Part shown: positions 49,201-59,253 of the stretch, piece by piece
Layout: each line of letters opens with the position of its first letter
Position numbering within the stretch: the first letter of the stretch is position 1
Source of the DNA: Seriola aureovittata
Lineage: Eukaryota > Chordata > Actinopteri > Carangiformes > Carangidae
NCBI RefSeq assembly: GCF_021018895.1
Contig: NC_079384.1
Coordinates: 11,323,640-11,387,639, forward strand
DNA: 64,000 bases
Direction of reading: 5' to 3'
Position numbers and translations under genes: made by a program
Notes under the pieces: model-generated
Database searches by the model: none
What the model was told of the DNA's origin: nothing
Seen by the model: the letters and a program-made list of their open reading frames with translations, nothing else

Positions 49201-50451
49201 TGGTTCAGTAGTTAATGAGGACAGAGTAAAAAAAACAAAAAAAACAGAGGATGACATCTGAAATTAGCAAGCAGCATGGTCTTTCACAGCCTGATACTCT
49301 CTGGCGTGAGCTCTGAGAGAGCAGAAAATGGGGAGAAGAGAGACACGGGAGATGGAGGCAGGACAGAAAAAGGACACGAATCAAAAGAGATGTGAGGAAA
49401 ACAGAGGACACTCAGTTCAGGCAGTGTGTCACAAGGACCCTCACCGCTGATCACCCTGAGGTTACTGTGATAGAGACTATTCTGCTGCAGCCAGAGGTCT
49501 TGGTCCTTTTCCAGCCTGTGGAGTCGGATCAGGTTTCCTGCAGCTGCTGCGGAGCCATATGTTGGTGGAGAAGCTCTGGGGGTGAGAGCTTGGTCCTCCA
49601 AAGGATGGAGGAAGCTCCCGAAGCAAGTTCCAGAAGTCAGATGGCTACTAGGATACACGGCACACTTTGAGATGTGACAGAGAGAAACTGCGGCTCTCCT
49701 CCCATTTGACATTTTTCAAATAAATATTCTCCTGTTGTTTTTTTCTGTTTTTCTGTTGACTCATCAAATATTTTAGGGCGGCAACTTAATATGTGACTTA
49801 TAGCATATCATCTGTAATTGTACAGTTCAGCTCATAGGAATACAGATCAACTCAGATTAAGTATTCAAAGTATTCATTCCAAAAAGAATAAAACCTTTTC
49901 TCTTAACATCTTTTTTTCTCAAAGTAATTGCATACAGTTGAGGAAGAGTGTGCACCAACAAACTGAATACCTTTCAAGTGCTAATTAAATCAATCTTCAA
50001 ATTGTATGACAACACATCTGTATTTTTCTAGGTTATTAAACACATGCACCTCTCACATGATGCCAAACTTTGCTTGAGGAATCAAGCAAACTGCTGAATG
50101 CCAGACACATTGTTGTGATTTTTCAATATTCACATTATATTCCCATAATATTAAGTGTTCATATTCATATTCAATCATATTTCATAGTGCTTTTTGTACT
50201 TGACTGATGCTACTATTCAAATAGTCTCACGGTTACATCATGTTCTTGTAAGATAAGCTGTTATCAGGCTACATGTTCATTTTCATACGTTTTTGTGACA
50301 CTGAATAACTCTTAGGTTCTCAGCTTTGTCTGTTCACACCTGAGGACAGTGAGGACAGTTTGCAGTTTGCTGTCTGTTCGGTCTAATCTTTATTCTAACA
50401 GAGTATAAACTCTAAAAAAAAGAGTTGGACTGTCTGCATCAAGCCCTCACG
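46273..50451. other. Intergenic region between the kinase gene and the tetraspanin gene
   Basis: The two genes diverge from this 4.2 kb stretch, so it should hold both promoters. Near 46290-46320 there is a TC-rich stretch just upstream of the kinase start. The interior is AT-rich with A-runs (48249-48268) and a C-run near 48401. The only coding-like segment is 49445-49647 on the minus strand, described separately. Confidence 0.6.
49445..49647 (-). other. Possible unassigned coding exon
   Basis: A minus-strand open frame is bounded by a possible acceptor (GTGTATCCTAG ending at 49648) and donor (GTGAGG from 49444). It reads CFGSFLHPLEDQALTPRASP, then a segment with NLIRLHRLEKDQDLWLQQNS. It is richer in G and C than its surroundings and has a balanced amino-acid make-up. 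The opposite strand is also open, and its exit phase (1) does not match kinase exon 2, so it does not extend that gene directly. No family was recognised. Confidence 0.25.
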
Positions 50452-53398
50452 ATGTGCAGTGTTAAATGCATGTTCATTTTCTTCAATACGCTCTTCTTGG
50501 TAAGTAATGTGAGTAATTTCATTTATGAATGAAATGTTGTGAATGGTGATGACTGATAAGAAATTATTAACCAAAATCAATATCACTGTCTCGACAATGT
50601 GTGGTTGTCTGATAACTGCTTTGAAGAGGTATGGGAAGTCTGCTGTAACTGGAATTCTTCACACTGTCACTGTAAGAGAAGAAATAAAAGCAGAGGCGGG
50701 GGAGTTTAAGTCATTTGTAGGATTCGTTGAAAGAAAATTTTTCTTTCTGGTTGTATCAAACATATTCATATTAGACGGTCTCAGAGGTCTCAGTGGTTGG
50801 GCAGAGTAAAGGGAGCAGTTACAAATATGAAAGATAATCAGTCTCACTCTGGGCCAAATGAACCAGCAAGGGGTGCTGGGTGGGCCTTTGCATGCAAAAA
50901 GAAAGTGAATAATTGTAAAAGTCCAAATTACTAACTAGTGTGGGGGGGAAAAAAGGTGGCTCATCAGCACAGAATGACTCTCCCAGGCTTCTTCTTAATT
51001 GTTATTTTAGAGAATTTTTTTTAAAAACTTTTAGAACAATGAATATGAACAATGCAATCAATATTCACCCCTCTATGCTTATTCTACACACATAGAAATT
51101 TCATAAAAAAGTCCCTTAGAGATGCAACTCATAGATGTCACTCGGTCCCGTGATGCAGCAGATTGACAGCTGACTGCCACTAAATCACCGGCACAGCTGT
51201 GTTCAGTGGGTTTCATGTTGCGATATAAAGCTCTGAATTAATGTCGAGTTGTTAAATTTCTCTTTCAGGCTTCGGGGGTTGCCCTCATCACTATCGGAGT
51301 GCTACAGTACTCGACTTACACACAGATAGGCACTTTTGCAGGGGGCGGCCTGTCGAAAATTGCTATAGTCCTCATTGCAGTGGGTGTCACCATAGCCCTC
51401 ATCTCCCTCTTGGGCCACGTTGGGGCATTCGTTAATAATTCCTCTATGGTGACTTGTGTAAGTAACATAATCCTCCATAATAGGTTTGGGGTTGTCTCCT
51501 CATAGATCTTATTAAGGACATGTCTGCGAAACATGGTCACTTCTGACTTTAACATGACACATCGGAAGATTGTTGTAAGTTTTAAGGCGGATGGGAAATG
51601 ACTAACCTTTCACACTGTTCGCTCTGTTTTCTCCATGAACTAGTTCATCTGCCTCTTGATAGTGATCATCCTTTTGGAGGTATTCACAGGCGCTGCCTTC
51701 TACATATTCCGCAGCAGGGTGAGACACTGAAAGGAGACTGAGATCAATGAATTAGCATTAACAGTGTTTCTTAAAGAATAAAGAGGTGACAACCCTTAAA
51801 TAAAACAAAGATCTAGTGCTGATCATGGTAATGTTTTAATCACATTTTCTCTGTAGACTGCCCTCCTGCAGATGAATAGCGGTATCAATTCCAAAGCACA
51901 AGAGGTGATCAGTGAATACAGCCCGGGGAACAGACACGCCATCAACAGAGTTCAGGAAAAGGTGATATGGACTTCAGAGAATGTGTAGCACATGATCATA
52001 TACAGGGCCAAATTAAACCAATAGAGGGCCCAGAAGAAAAAAAAAGTGTGGGCCCCTAATAAGCCAGTTTCTTTCACTTTGTATTAAAAATGGTGGAATT
52101 TGTACCATGTAAGTAGAATATAAACTGAAATATTAAAGTAAAAAAAAAAATAAAATGCTATATTTTAATCCCTCTACAAAATGAGGTTATCACTCACGTA
52201 TTTCTGTAAGGTTGCTGTCATTTCATATTATATTACCACAAGGTGAACCTGAAGCCCTCAGGCCTCCTAAAGGTCTGGGGCCTCAGGGACGTTATCTGCT
52301 TTGCCTGATTGGTAATTATAATATGACATACGCTGTAGAAAGACAATGCTTTCCAAATAACTGAAAGAATTTGTTGTTTGTTGTCAATTAAAATGTTCTA
52401 AGCTATCAAAATCAAAACAGAGCAGAAGAGAATTATTTCTTTTTGACAAAACCAGGAGTTTCACCTTTTGTTACTCTCCGAAAAATACTTTTGGGCCCCT
52501 CTACAGCAATCCTGAAGAATATTTTTTTTTTTTTTTTTTTTTACAATGGAACATGTACAGATATAGGTTCACAAATACATCAGTGATTTGGTGCAATCCT
52601 CATGTGTTGTACACCATGTCACAGTTTAGCTGCTGTGGTGCAGACAGCTATGAAGACTGGTCCGAGAGTGTGGGCTGGGAAAACCACGACGCCGTGCCGG
52701 ATTCCTGCTGCGTGGTGAAGACAGAGGGCTGTGGACAGGACAAGAGCCTTGCACACAAAAAGGTCTGCTGGGAAGACTCATTTTATGTTTACAGTCATTT
52801 CATCTATTCTTTTCTGTGAGCAAATGATTCAGTATCTTATGTATGTGCTTGTCCTCAGGGTTGTACCTGGGCTATCAAGCTCTTTCTGTTGAAAAACCTG
52901 GTGTGGGTTGGTGCTGTCTGCATTGCTCTTGGAGTTGCAGAGGTAAACTGTTTGTTGAGGAATTTATACACTTTTTATTATAATATAACATATTTGCCTT
53001 GCATATGAGAATGTCTGATAAAAACAGAAATGCCATAAGCGTATCTTTGATGATTTATGATTTACTAATTCATTCAAATAAATAATTTATATGCAAATTC
53101 CAACAATTTCCATGAGAAGATTTTCATATAAACAACGGTCATGTAGACATTTAAAAAGAAAGTAAGGAGAGGATGACATGAATGATAATAAAGCCTGTCT
53201 CATCCTGTTTGCCCTGGGTAGTGAAATCCAGAATTAATTAGAATTTACTGAGAGAGAAAAGAACATGTTTGACCCATCTGTAAGGTAATTTGCTGCCAGT
53301 AACTTACAACCTTTTTCCTGTTGCAGCTTTTTGGAGTGTTAGTCGGGGTGTGCCTGTGTCTGGACATAAAAGGAAAAAATTATGAAAACTTCAGCTGA
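50452..53398 (+). CDS. CD63-like tetraspanin
   Basis: Seven exons (50452-50499, 51269-51457, 51644-51718, 51857-51961, 52625-52762, 52859-52942, 53327-53398), all in phase 0, encode 236 residues. There are four membrane segments near residues 8-30, 44-66, 80-102 and 196-223. A large extracellular loop at about 105-190 has six cysteines: C142-C143-G, PDSC167-C168, C175 and C187. The CCG, PDSCC, GCG and HKxGC spacing is that of CD63-type tetraspanins. Such proteins organise membrane microdomains on endosomes and the cell surface. The loop after segment 2 reads GHVGA instead of the usual GCCGA, so the juxtamembrane palmitoylation cysteines there are missing. The tail is short and ends YENFS, without the CD63-type lysosomal sorting motif GYEVM. 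The exact orthologue is not assigned. Confidence 0.92.
51995..52510. mobile_element. Decayed transposon-like sequence in tetraspanin intron 4
   Basis: The block starts with CAGGGCCAAATTAAACC, contains several GGGCCC and GGCCTC motifs and TTTGCCTGATTGGTAATTAT, and ends near TTGGGCCCCTCTACAG. Scattered GGGCCC motifs of this sort mark old non-autonomous DNA elements in vertebrates. No clear inverted repeat or target duplication was found. A poly-T run of about 24 bases at 52518-52542 follows. Confidence 0.3.
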
Positions 53399-54246
53399 TG
53401 AGCCATCGTGCCCATACAAAGTTGTATTCCTAAATCAGTGACAGTTTCAGTTTGGTTTTGTTTGTTTCTTTTTTCTTATTTTTTGCCCAAATTTAATCTA
53501 TTGTATTTGCTTCTGGTTTTGACAAATGGAAATTGTTTTGTTTATCATGGTCTATGACAATAAAAAACACCTGTAAATTTCATGCTTACCATGAATATGT
53601 TCAATAAATGTGGGATACATGGCAGTAATGTGGTTGTGTGGTTCAATCTGTATGTTTAACAGCTGGTTTTGCATAAGAACCTTTGAAAAGATTTTATTTT
53701 GCAAACAGTTCATTCATACAGTTCATCTTTGTGCTGCTTGGTGCCCTCACTGAATGCTTGCTCTGTGGAAACCAAATGGTTTCTGAGATGTTCTTAGAGG
53801 TTTGTAAAGTTTATTGACATTTTGGCTCTTACATTCTGAATGTGATCTCAATGGCAAACAAAATAATAAATGGCAGCAACATTAAGTAAAATGACAGTAG
53901 TAAACTGCACACAATGTATTCATACTCACCAACCTTCAAGTCTTTTCAAGAACAAAAAATGCAGAGTTCAATTTACAGAGGATGATACTCCTCCATGCTT
54001 CCGGTGTGCATTTGTAGGTATTTTTGAGAATTACAGCCAAACAGTATTTTCTCCTTCCCAAGGTAAAATTATCCAATATTTTACAAGATTAACTAATAGT
54101 TAAGATTGGGGAAAATATATTTTGTATTGAAATTATTCTATAGAACACGCTTCTGTTTTTTTACACACTGGACACTGTTCAGAATGTCTATTAAAGAATG
54201 GTTTCCAAACACGAATCAAATGACTTTACGCTAGGCTAAGTAGTGA
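53399..54246 (+). other. Tetraspanin 3' UTR and intergenic spacer
   Basis: AT-rich and non-coding. Two AATAAA signals, at 53559-53564 and 53603-53608, mark the likely tetraspanin 3' end (UTR of about 180-230 bases). The remainder to the pus3 promoter shows no repeat or gene. Confidence 0.6.
53603..53608 (+). terminator. Tetraspanin polyadenylation signal
   Basis: AATAAA within TTCAATAAATGTG; a second AATAAA lies 44 bases upstream. Both are within 210 bases of the stop. Confidence 0.55.
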
Positions 54247-54278
54247 ACTACACTTCCCGGAAATCCTCTACCGGAAGT
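54247..54278 (+). promoter_or_regulatory. pus3 promoter: ZNF143/THAP11-like and ETS sites
   Basis: ACTACACTTCCC at 54247-54258 matches the ACTACAnTTCCC module bound by ZNF143 and THAP11. CCGGAAGT at 54271-54278 is a strong ETS (GABPA/ELK) site. Both motifs are typical of TATA-less housekeeping promoters. They lie about 140-170 bases upstream of the leader-exon donor. Confidence 0.5.
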
Positions 54279-54299
54279 GTGTCCGCTCCCGAAATATGC

Positions 54300-54415
54300 C
54301 CGACTTTAGCAAACCAGTAGCCTATCAGCACGAAAAGCAGCATGTGTGCGGCAGGAGCCTGGAAAAGTGACTGAAAAGCAGAGGTTTATCAGCAACACTG
54401 AAACTCATATTACAG
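54300..54415 (+). other. pus3 non-coding leader exon
   Basis: The segment ends at a donor, ATTACAG followed by GTAAAG at 54416. The coding exon follows an acceptor, TCTCAAGCAG, that ends one base before the start codon. The 5' boundary is approximate. Confidence 0.5.
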
Positions 54416-54726
54416 GTAAAGACTCGGTTTTATTGCGACATTGATTAGAACCAACACCCAATAACTAACTTGCCACACGAGCTAACAGGCTGTGTTTATC
54501 GTTAGCATTTAGCCAGCCAAAGTACAGACTAACCCCCAACTAGCTGTCTGAATTAAGTAGAGCTGTATTAAACAAAAGTAGAAATTACCTGCACAATACT
54601 TTATCACTGTAAATGAAAAGCAGAATAATAAAGTATGTAGCCAATTAAGTGAATGGTTAATGTATTCGTCATGTGTAGAATTATCTAAGAGATTCTTTGT
54701 AAATTGTCTCTTATTTCTCAAGCAGT

Positions 54727-57439
54727 ATGTCCGGGGCATTAATCCAGCGAATAAAGGAGCTGGAGGCTGAGCTGGAGAAGCTCAAGTCCCAGCTGAGGGA
54801 AAGCAGTGGAGCTGGGGAGGACATGGAACTGATGTCCAGTTCATCTACTAATGGAAACACAGCCTGTAAGCCTGAAAGTAATACCAGAAGCAGCTGTAAA
54901 AAGGGTAAGAAAGCAAACAAGGAGCGTCCTTTTGACTTCTCTGTCCACCCTCGGCGCCATGTGGCTCTGCGGCTGGCGTACCTGGGGTGGGCCTACCAGG
55001 GCTTTGCAGTACAGGAGAACACAGACAACACTGTGGAAGCCAGACTCTTTGAGGCTTTGCTGAAGACTCGGCTGATCCAGGACAGACAGAGCTCCAACTA
55101 TCATCGGTGTGGTCGCACCGATAAAGGAGTCAGTGCCTTTTCCCAAGTGAGTACACAGCGATGAAGATCAATTACAGTTCAATAATGATGAAAATAATAT
55201 ACTATGAAAGATACAGCCTGATATATGGGTGATGTCTTGCATGAATAGTTTTTGTCATGCAATTGTTAAGTAAAATTGTCTCTTTTCCACAGGTCATTAC
55301 TATCGATTTGCGCTCCACACAGTTTTGTGGAGGACTGGGCGTCACACTCCCTGAAAATGTTGATGTAAATACCAAGAATAAAGCTGCCGTCTCTGAGGTT
55401 CCATATGTGAAGATGCTGAACAGAGTCCTGCCCCAGGACATTAGGATCTTGGACTGGGCGCCAGTAGCAGAGGTTTTCAGTGCACGCTTTGACTGTCAGT
55501 CCCGTACGTACCGGTACTACTTTCCCCGAGGATCTTTGGATGTGGCATTGATGGCAGATGCTGCAAAAAGGTGGGTGAAGGCACAAAATCCAAAACACTG
55601 ATGTCACCCTTTGAAGTCATAGTTCTGATTTGAAGCCTCTCTTGGCACCCAACAGATATGAAGGCACTCATGACTTTCGGAACCTGTGCAAAATGGATGT
55701 GGGCAACGGAGTCCTGCAGTTTGAGCGGACCATCTTGTCAGCATCAGTCAAGCCTGTGCAGCCTCAGTGCACCTCCAGCACAGATCAATATGACCTCTTC
55801 ATATTTGAGATCAAAGGATTAGCCTTCCTTTACCACCAGGTATCAAGAGACATGTTTTTACAGCTGTGGTCAGCAATAAGTAAAGTTCATTTTAAGCTAA
55901 TATTATTTATATACATTACGCCTTTTTGTTCTAAAACTATTTTATTGCAAAGTCTCAATAACAGCAACACTGTTCCGGTGTTTGCAATTCAGACATAACT
56001 CTTGTGGAGCCAATTTCTTTCAAATTTTGAATACTTTGATTAGTGACCTTTGCGGTCTCTGTTGTGTTACACCACAGGTACGATGCATGATGGCAGTGCT
56101 TCTCCTGATAGGGCAGAAACTGGAAGCCCCAGAGATAATTAATCAGCTCCTGGATGTGCAGAGTAACCCTAGGAAGCCCCAATACAGGTGCATTGACTGC
56201 TGATGAAGAGTTTGTACATTGTGTTGCCTTTTCTTTTATATATACTCCCACTAGGAGTCCTGAACAAATATGAATAAATAATTTGCTCTGTAAACTAAAT
56301 CAGTGATCGTAATAATGCTAAATTACATCAGTAAGAATCTTAATTAAACATTTTCCCTCTTGTCACTAGCATGGCAGTAGACTACCCTCTGGTGCTGTAT
56401 GACTGCCACTTTGAAGGTCTGAGCTGGAAACAGGAGACCGAAGAGGTGAACTATGTACTGTCTGCGCTGCAGCAACACTGGACTCAGAGTGCAGTTAAGA
56501 CCCACGTCGTCCACGGGATGATCAGTGGTTTGGAGGCGACAGGTGAGAGGTTCATTTAGATGAATTAAGAGTTGGCTTGTATCAAAAAAATCACGTTCAC
56601 AATAGCACTGCACTCATTTATTTTGAAGCACCATGATAATGTTTGCAGATGAGTTTTAAATTCATATTTTCATGCATTTTTAAGCATGTAAAATAGGTTT
56701 GTTGGAATTGCAGTGATAGCATGATCGAGGACAGGAATTTTCAAGAGCCCCGCTGACTAGAGCTGCAGCAATTAGTTGCCAACACAAAATGAATTAGCAA
56801 CTATTTATGTTGATAATTGATTAATAGCTTTAGTCATTTTTCAACCAAAAATAACAAACATAGTTTGGTTCCAACTTCTCAAATGGGAGGATTTGTTTTG
56901 ACTAATAAAGCAAGCAATTTCTTGGGCATTTTTTACTATTTTTATTTTTTATTTTTATTTCATGGACAAATTATTAATCTAGTCATGGAAAAAATAATCA
57001 GCCAATTGATAAAAATATTCTATAGTTGCGACCCTGTTGTAACTTTCCATCCTTGTGCATTCTATTAATATTTTTGCTTAGCCCTAAACCATCATGCACA
57101 TTATTTTGTCGAATAATGTCACTGTACTTGAGTGTGCTGTACATAAATTGCTGGTGTCCATCCACAGGTGGAGTGTCCTCTGACCACTGCTGGCTAATAG
57201 AAGGCAGCAGGCAGAGAAACTACCGTCCGCTGCTGGAGCGTCCGTGCTGCGAGAGCCTGGAGTCCAGGATAGACCATTTTGTTAAAAGAGGCAGACTGGA
57301 GCGGGAGGAAGGGGAGAACGGGGGTGAAATGGTCCACAGAGGAAAAAGGTCCAAACATTCCCACACTTCCTCCAGTCTTCCTCTTTCTTCAGAGATGCCA
57401 TTGTCAAAGCAAAGTACAGACCAGAAAGCAGCGGATTAA
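54727..57439 (+). CDS. pus3: tRNA pseudouridine(38/39) synthase Pus3
   Basis: Six coding exons (54727-55146, 55293-55570, 55656-55839, 56078-56187, 56370-56542, 57168-57439) encode 478 residues (human PUS3 481). The enzyme converts uridine to pseudouridine at positions 38 and 39 of the tRNA anticodon arm. The N terminus is a short coiled coil (IQRIKELEAELEKLKSQL), then a basic stretch, then the TruA-type fold. The catalytic aspartate is Asp132 in CGRTDKGVSAF, preceded by the RLAYLGWAYQGFAVQ motif. Later motifs are RYYFPRG, GTHDFRNLCK and FLYHQVRCMM. The C-terminal about 45 residues are basic and Ser-rich. The start follows the acceptor by one base and matches the family N terminus. A poly(A) signal lies at 57610. 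Intron 6 contains a DNA-transposon copy. Confidence 0.97.
56758..57035 (-). mobile_element. Degenerate percomorph-type non-autonomous DNA transposon (copy 2)
   Basis: The block starts TAGAGCTGCAGCAATTAGTTG and ends CTATAGTTGCGACCCT. The ends are imperfect inverted repeats of the GGGCTGCAACTAA type. Between them are GATAATTGATTAATAG and TTGGTTCCAACTTCTCAAAT, the latter being the complement of the ATTTGAGAAGCTGGAACCA segment in copy 3 at 63249-63598. It therefore lies in the opposite orientation to copy 3. It sits in pus3 intron 6. Confidence 0.65.
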
Positions 57440-57609
57440 TATTTTAACCGTGGAGAATGGACTTGCCAAAGTTTATTTTGTACTAATTTTCATTCATGCC
57501 AGATTATAAATACATTTTGCTTTATGACACAAAACAGTGGATTTAATTTTGTGTATCATAAAACAGTGTATTTCCATTTTCTTTCATGCAGATATTTCTT
57601 TTGTTTTTA

Positions 57610-57615
57610 AATAAA
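57610..57615 (+). terminator. pus3 polyadenylation signal
   Basis: AATAAA lies 171 bases after the pus3 stop, within TTTTTAAATAAACCCA. Confidence 0.6.
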
Positions 57616-57639
57616 CCCATTCTGGAGACAGTTTCTGAC

Positions 57640-58063
57640 GCCGAGTTTGGTTTACAACACAACTGTAGTAATTCAGGTTGAATGGGAATTTCGAGATTAG
57701 CTAGACGGAACTAATGTTACTATAGTGAGAGATGTGGGAAGATTTTTAAGGTAGCGCTTGCCAAACTAAGAAGCTAGGTCGTTAGCTGTCAGTTGAGTAC
57801 AATTTGGAGTCACAGACAACAGTATCCAGTTATATGACTGTGTCTAACATTTGAATCTGACCGCACATTTGATAAAACGGAGTAGACATGGCCGCGGCTT
57901 CGTTTGTTTGTACATTTGTGGTCGTTCTGACCTGATCAACACTTGTGCTAACGTTAGCTTGTTAGCAATCCTGGTTGTTTACTGCATCAGCCCCACCACT
58001 GTGGCTCCGCACGGACTTCCACTGTACTTTCAGTTGATTTAAGGAGGCTCTCACGTTTACAAG
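57640..58063 (+). promoter_or_regulatory. dcakd promoter region and leader exon
   Basis: Only about 270 bases separate the pus3 poly(A) signal from GACATGGCCGCGG at 57886, which resembles a YY1 initiator-type site. A leader exon ends at a donor, TTTACAAG followed by GTAAAG at 58064. It contains a 15-codon upstream frame at 57888-57935 (MAAASFVCTFVVVLT). The next acceptor, TTTGCTTTAAG, ends immediately before the dcakd start codon. The transcription start is not determined. Confidence 0.4.
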
Positions 58064-58333
58064 GTAAAGCAAAAAAAAAAAAAAGGATATAAAAGAAAAA
58101 AACACGTGTAGTTTACCAGCAATAACAAAACAGTCTCATCTGGAAGTAATTATTCAATCTTTATGGATTGATACAGATTTTACAGGGCTGTTAAACTTCG
58201 TCTGAGTTTATCTTGGCGTTGAGTTAAGAATAACTTAAAAGCTAATTTTGTGACCAGTCAGACCGGTTTGACTCCCTTGGTGGCTAATTAGCCGAGTAGT
58301 TGGTACATAAGCTGAGTGTAGCTCATCTCTTCC

Positions 58334-58347
58334 ACAGCAGGGGGCGT
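58334..58347 (+). promoter_or_regulatory. CTCF-like core motif (plus strand)
   Basis: ACAGCAGGGGGCGT contains the central CTCF string CAGCAGGGGGCG and matches the core at 12 of 14 positions. It lies in dcakd intron 1, about 270 bases after the leader exon. Confidence 0.4.
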
Positions 58348-58483
58348 GTTGTTAAACCCCATAGCAGCTGCGTGAAGGCTTCAAAATACAGTGTAGTGCA
58401 TTTCATTCAGCAAGAAACGTACAAATAGTTAGAGCTTGAACTCTCCAGTAACAGAATGCATATAATTGGGACATTTATAATAG

Positions 58484-58942
58484 AAAGTAACTTAGTACAT
58501 TCACTCAAGTACTGTACTTATGTTGAATTTTGCGGTACTGGTACTTTACTTTACTTGAGTATTTCCATTTTTGCTGCTAGTTTTACACCACACCACTCCT
58601 ATTTAGAGGTGATTATTGTACTTTTTCCTCCAGTGCATTTATCTTACAACTTTAGTTACTAGCTAGCTAGAATCAACAAATAAATTACGATGTATTATTA
58701 TAGGTTAAGTATATAGAGCAGTAAATAAAGTAATTTAATGTAGTCTTTACCAGCTGCAGCAATAAAAGTGATGCTTACACATAAATAATTATAATTCAAA
58801 TAAAATAATATACACTATTCTGAAATGGGTCTTTCAAGAAGTACTCGTACTCTTGGTACTTAAAGTAGATTTTGTACTTGTAACAGAGTTTTTTTTTCTT
58901 TGTGGTATTACTACTTTTACTCAAGTAAAAAATCAGAGTACA
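58484..58942 (+). mobile_element. Teleost dispersed repeat with ACTTTTACTCAAGTA ends
   Basis: The block begins AAAGTAACTTAGTACATTCA, runs through TACTTTACTTTACTTGAGTA and CCAGCTGCAGCAATAAAAGTG, and ends near ACTACTTTTACTCAAGTA. This is the layout of a short non-coding repeat seen very often in percomorph fish, in which both ends are built from AAGTACTTTTACTT motifs. The ends act as loose inverted repeats. No protein is encoded. It lies in dcakd intron 1. The family was identified from memory, not by search. Confidence 0.6.
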
Positions 58943-59253
58943 TTGTATACATAGCTTTACTGTCTGATAGTTTGAGATTGTAATAATTCTTCTCATACTC
59001 TAACACCCTGTTTATTTGTCAGATATTATTTCCTTTTGTGAGAAGTGAGAAATGCTCTGACACAGAGTACAGTTGTTGAATACAGTTGTATGTTCTTTAT
59101 AATTTTGTTGTTTCTAACTAACCTGGCTAAGTTTTAGCCAGGTTTTGTATTTGTGCTACCATTACAGTTTTTCATAATTTCCGTCACATTTTCCTGAAAC
59201 AGTGTTGTCACTGCACCGACATTACTTTGATACGTCTCTATCTTTGCTTTAAG

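Noticed and set aside
50857..50880. CCAGCAAGGGGTGC as a fourth CTCF-like site
   Set aside because: It breaks two of the most constrained core positions.
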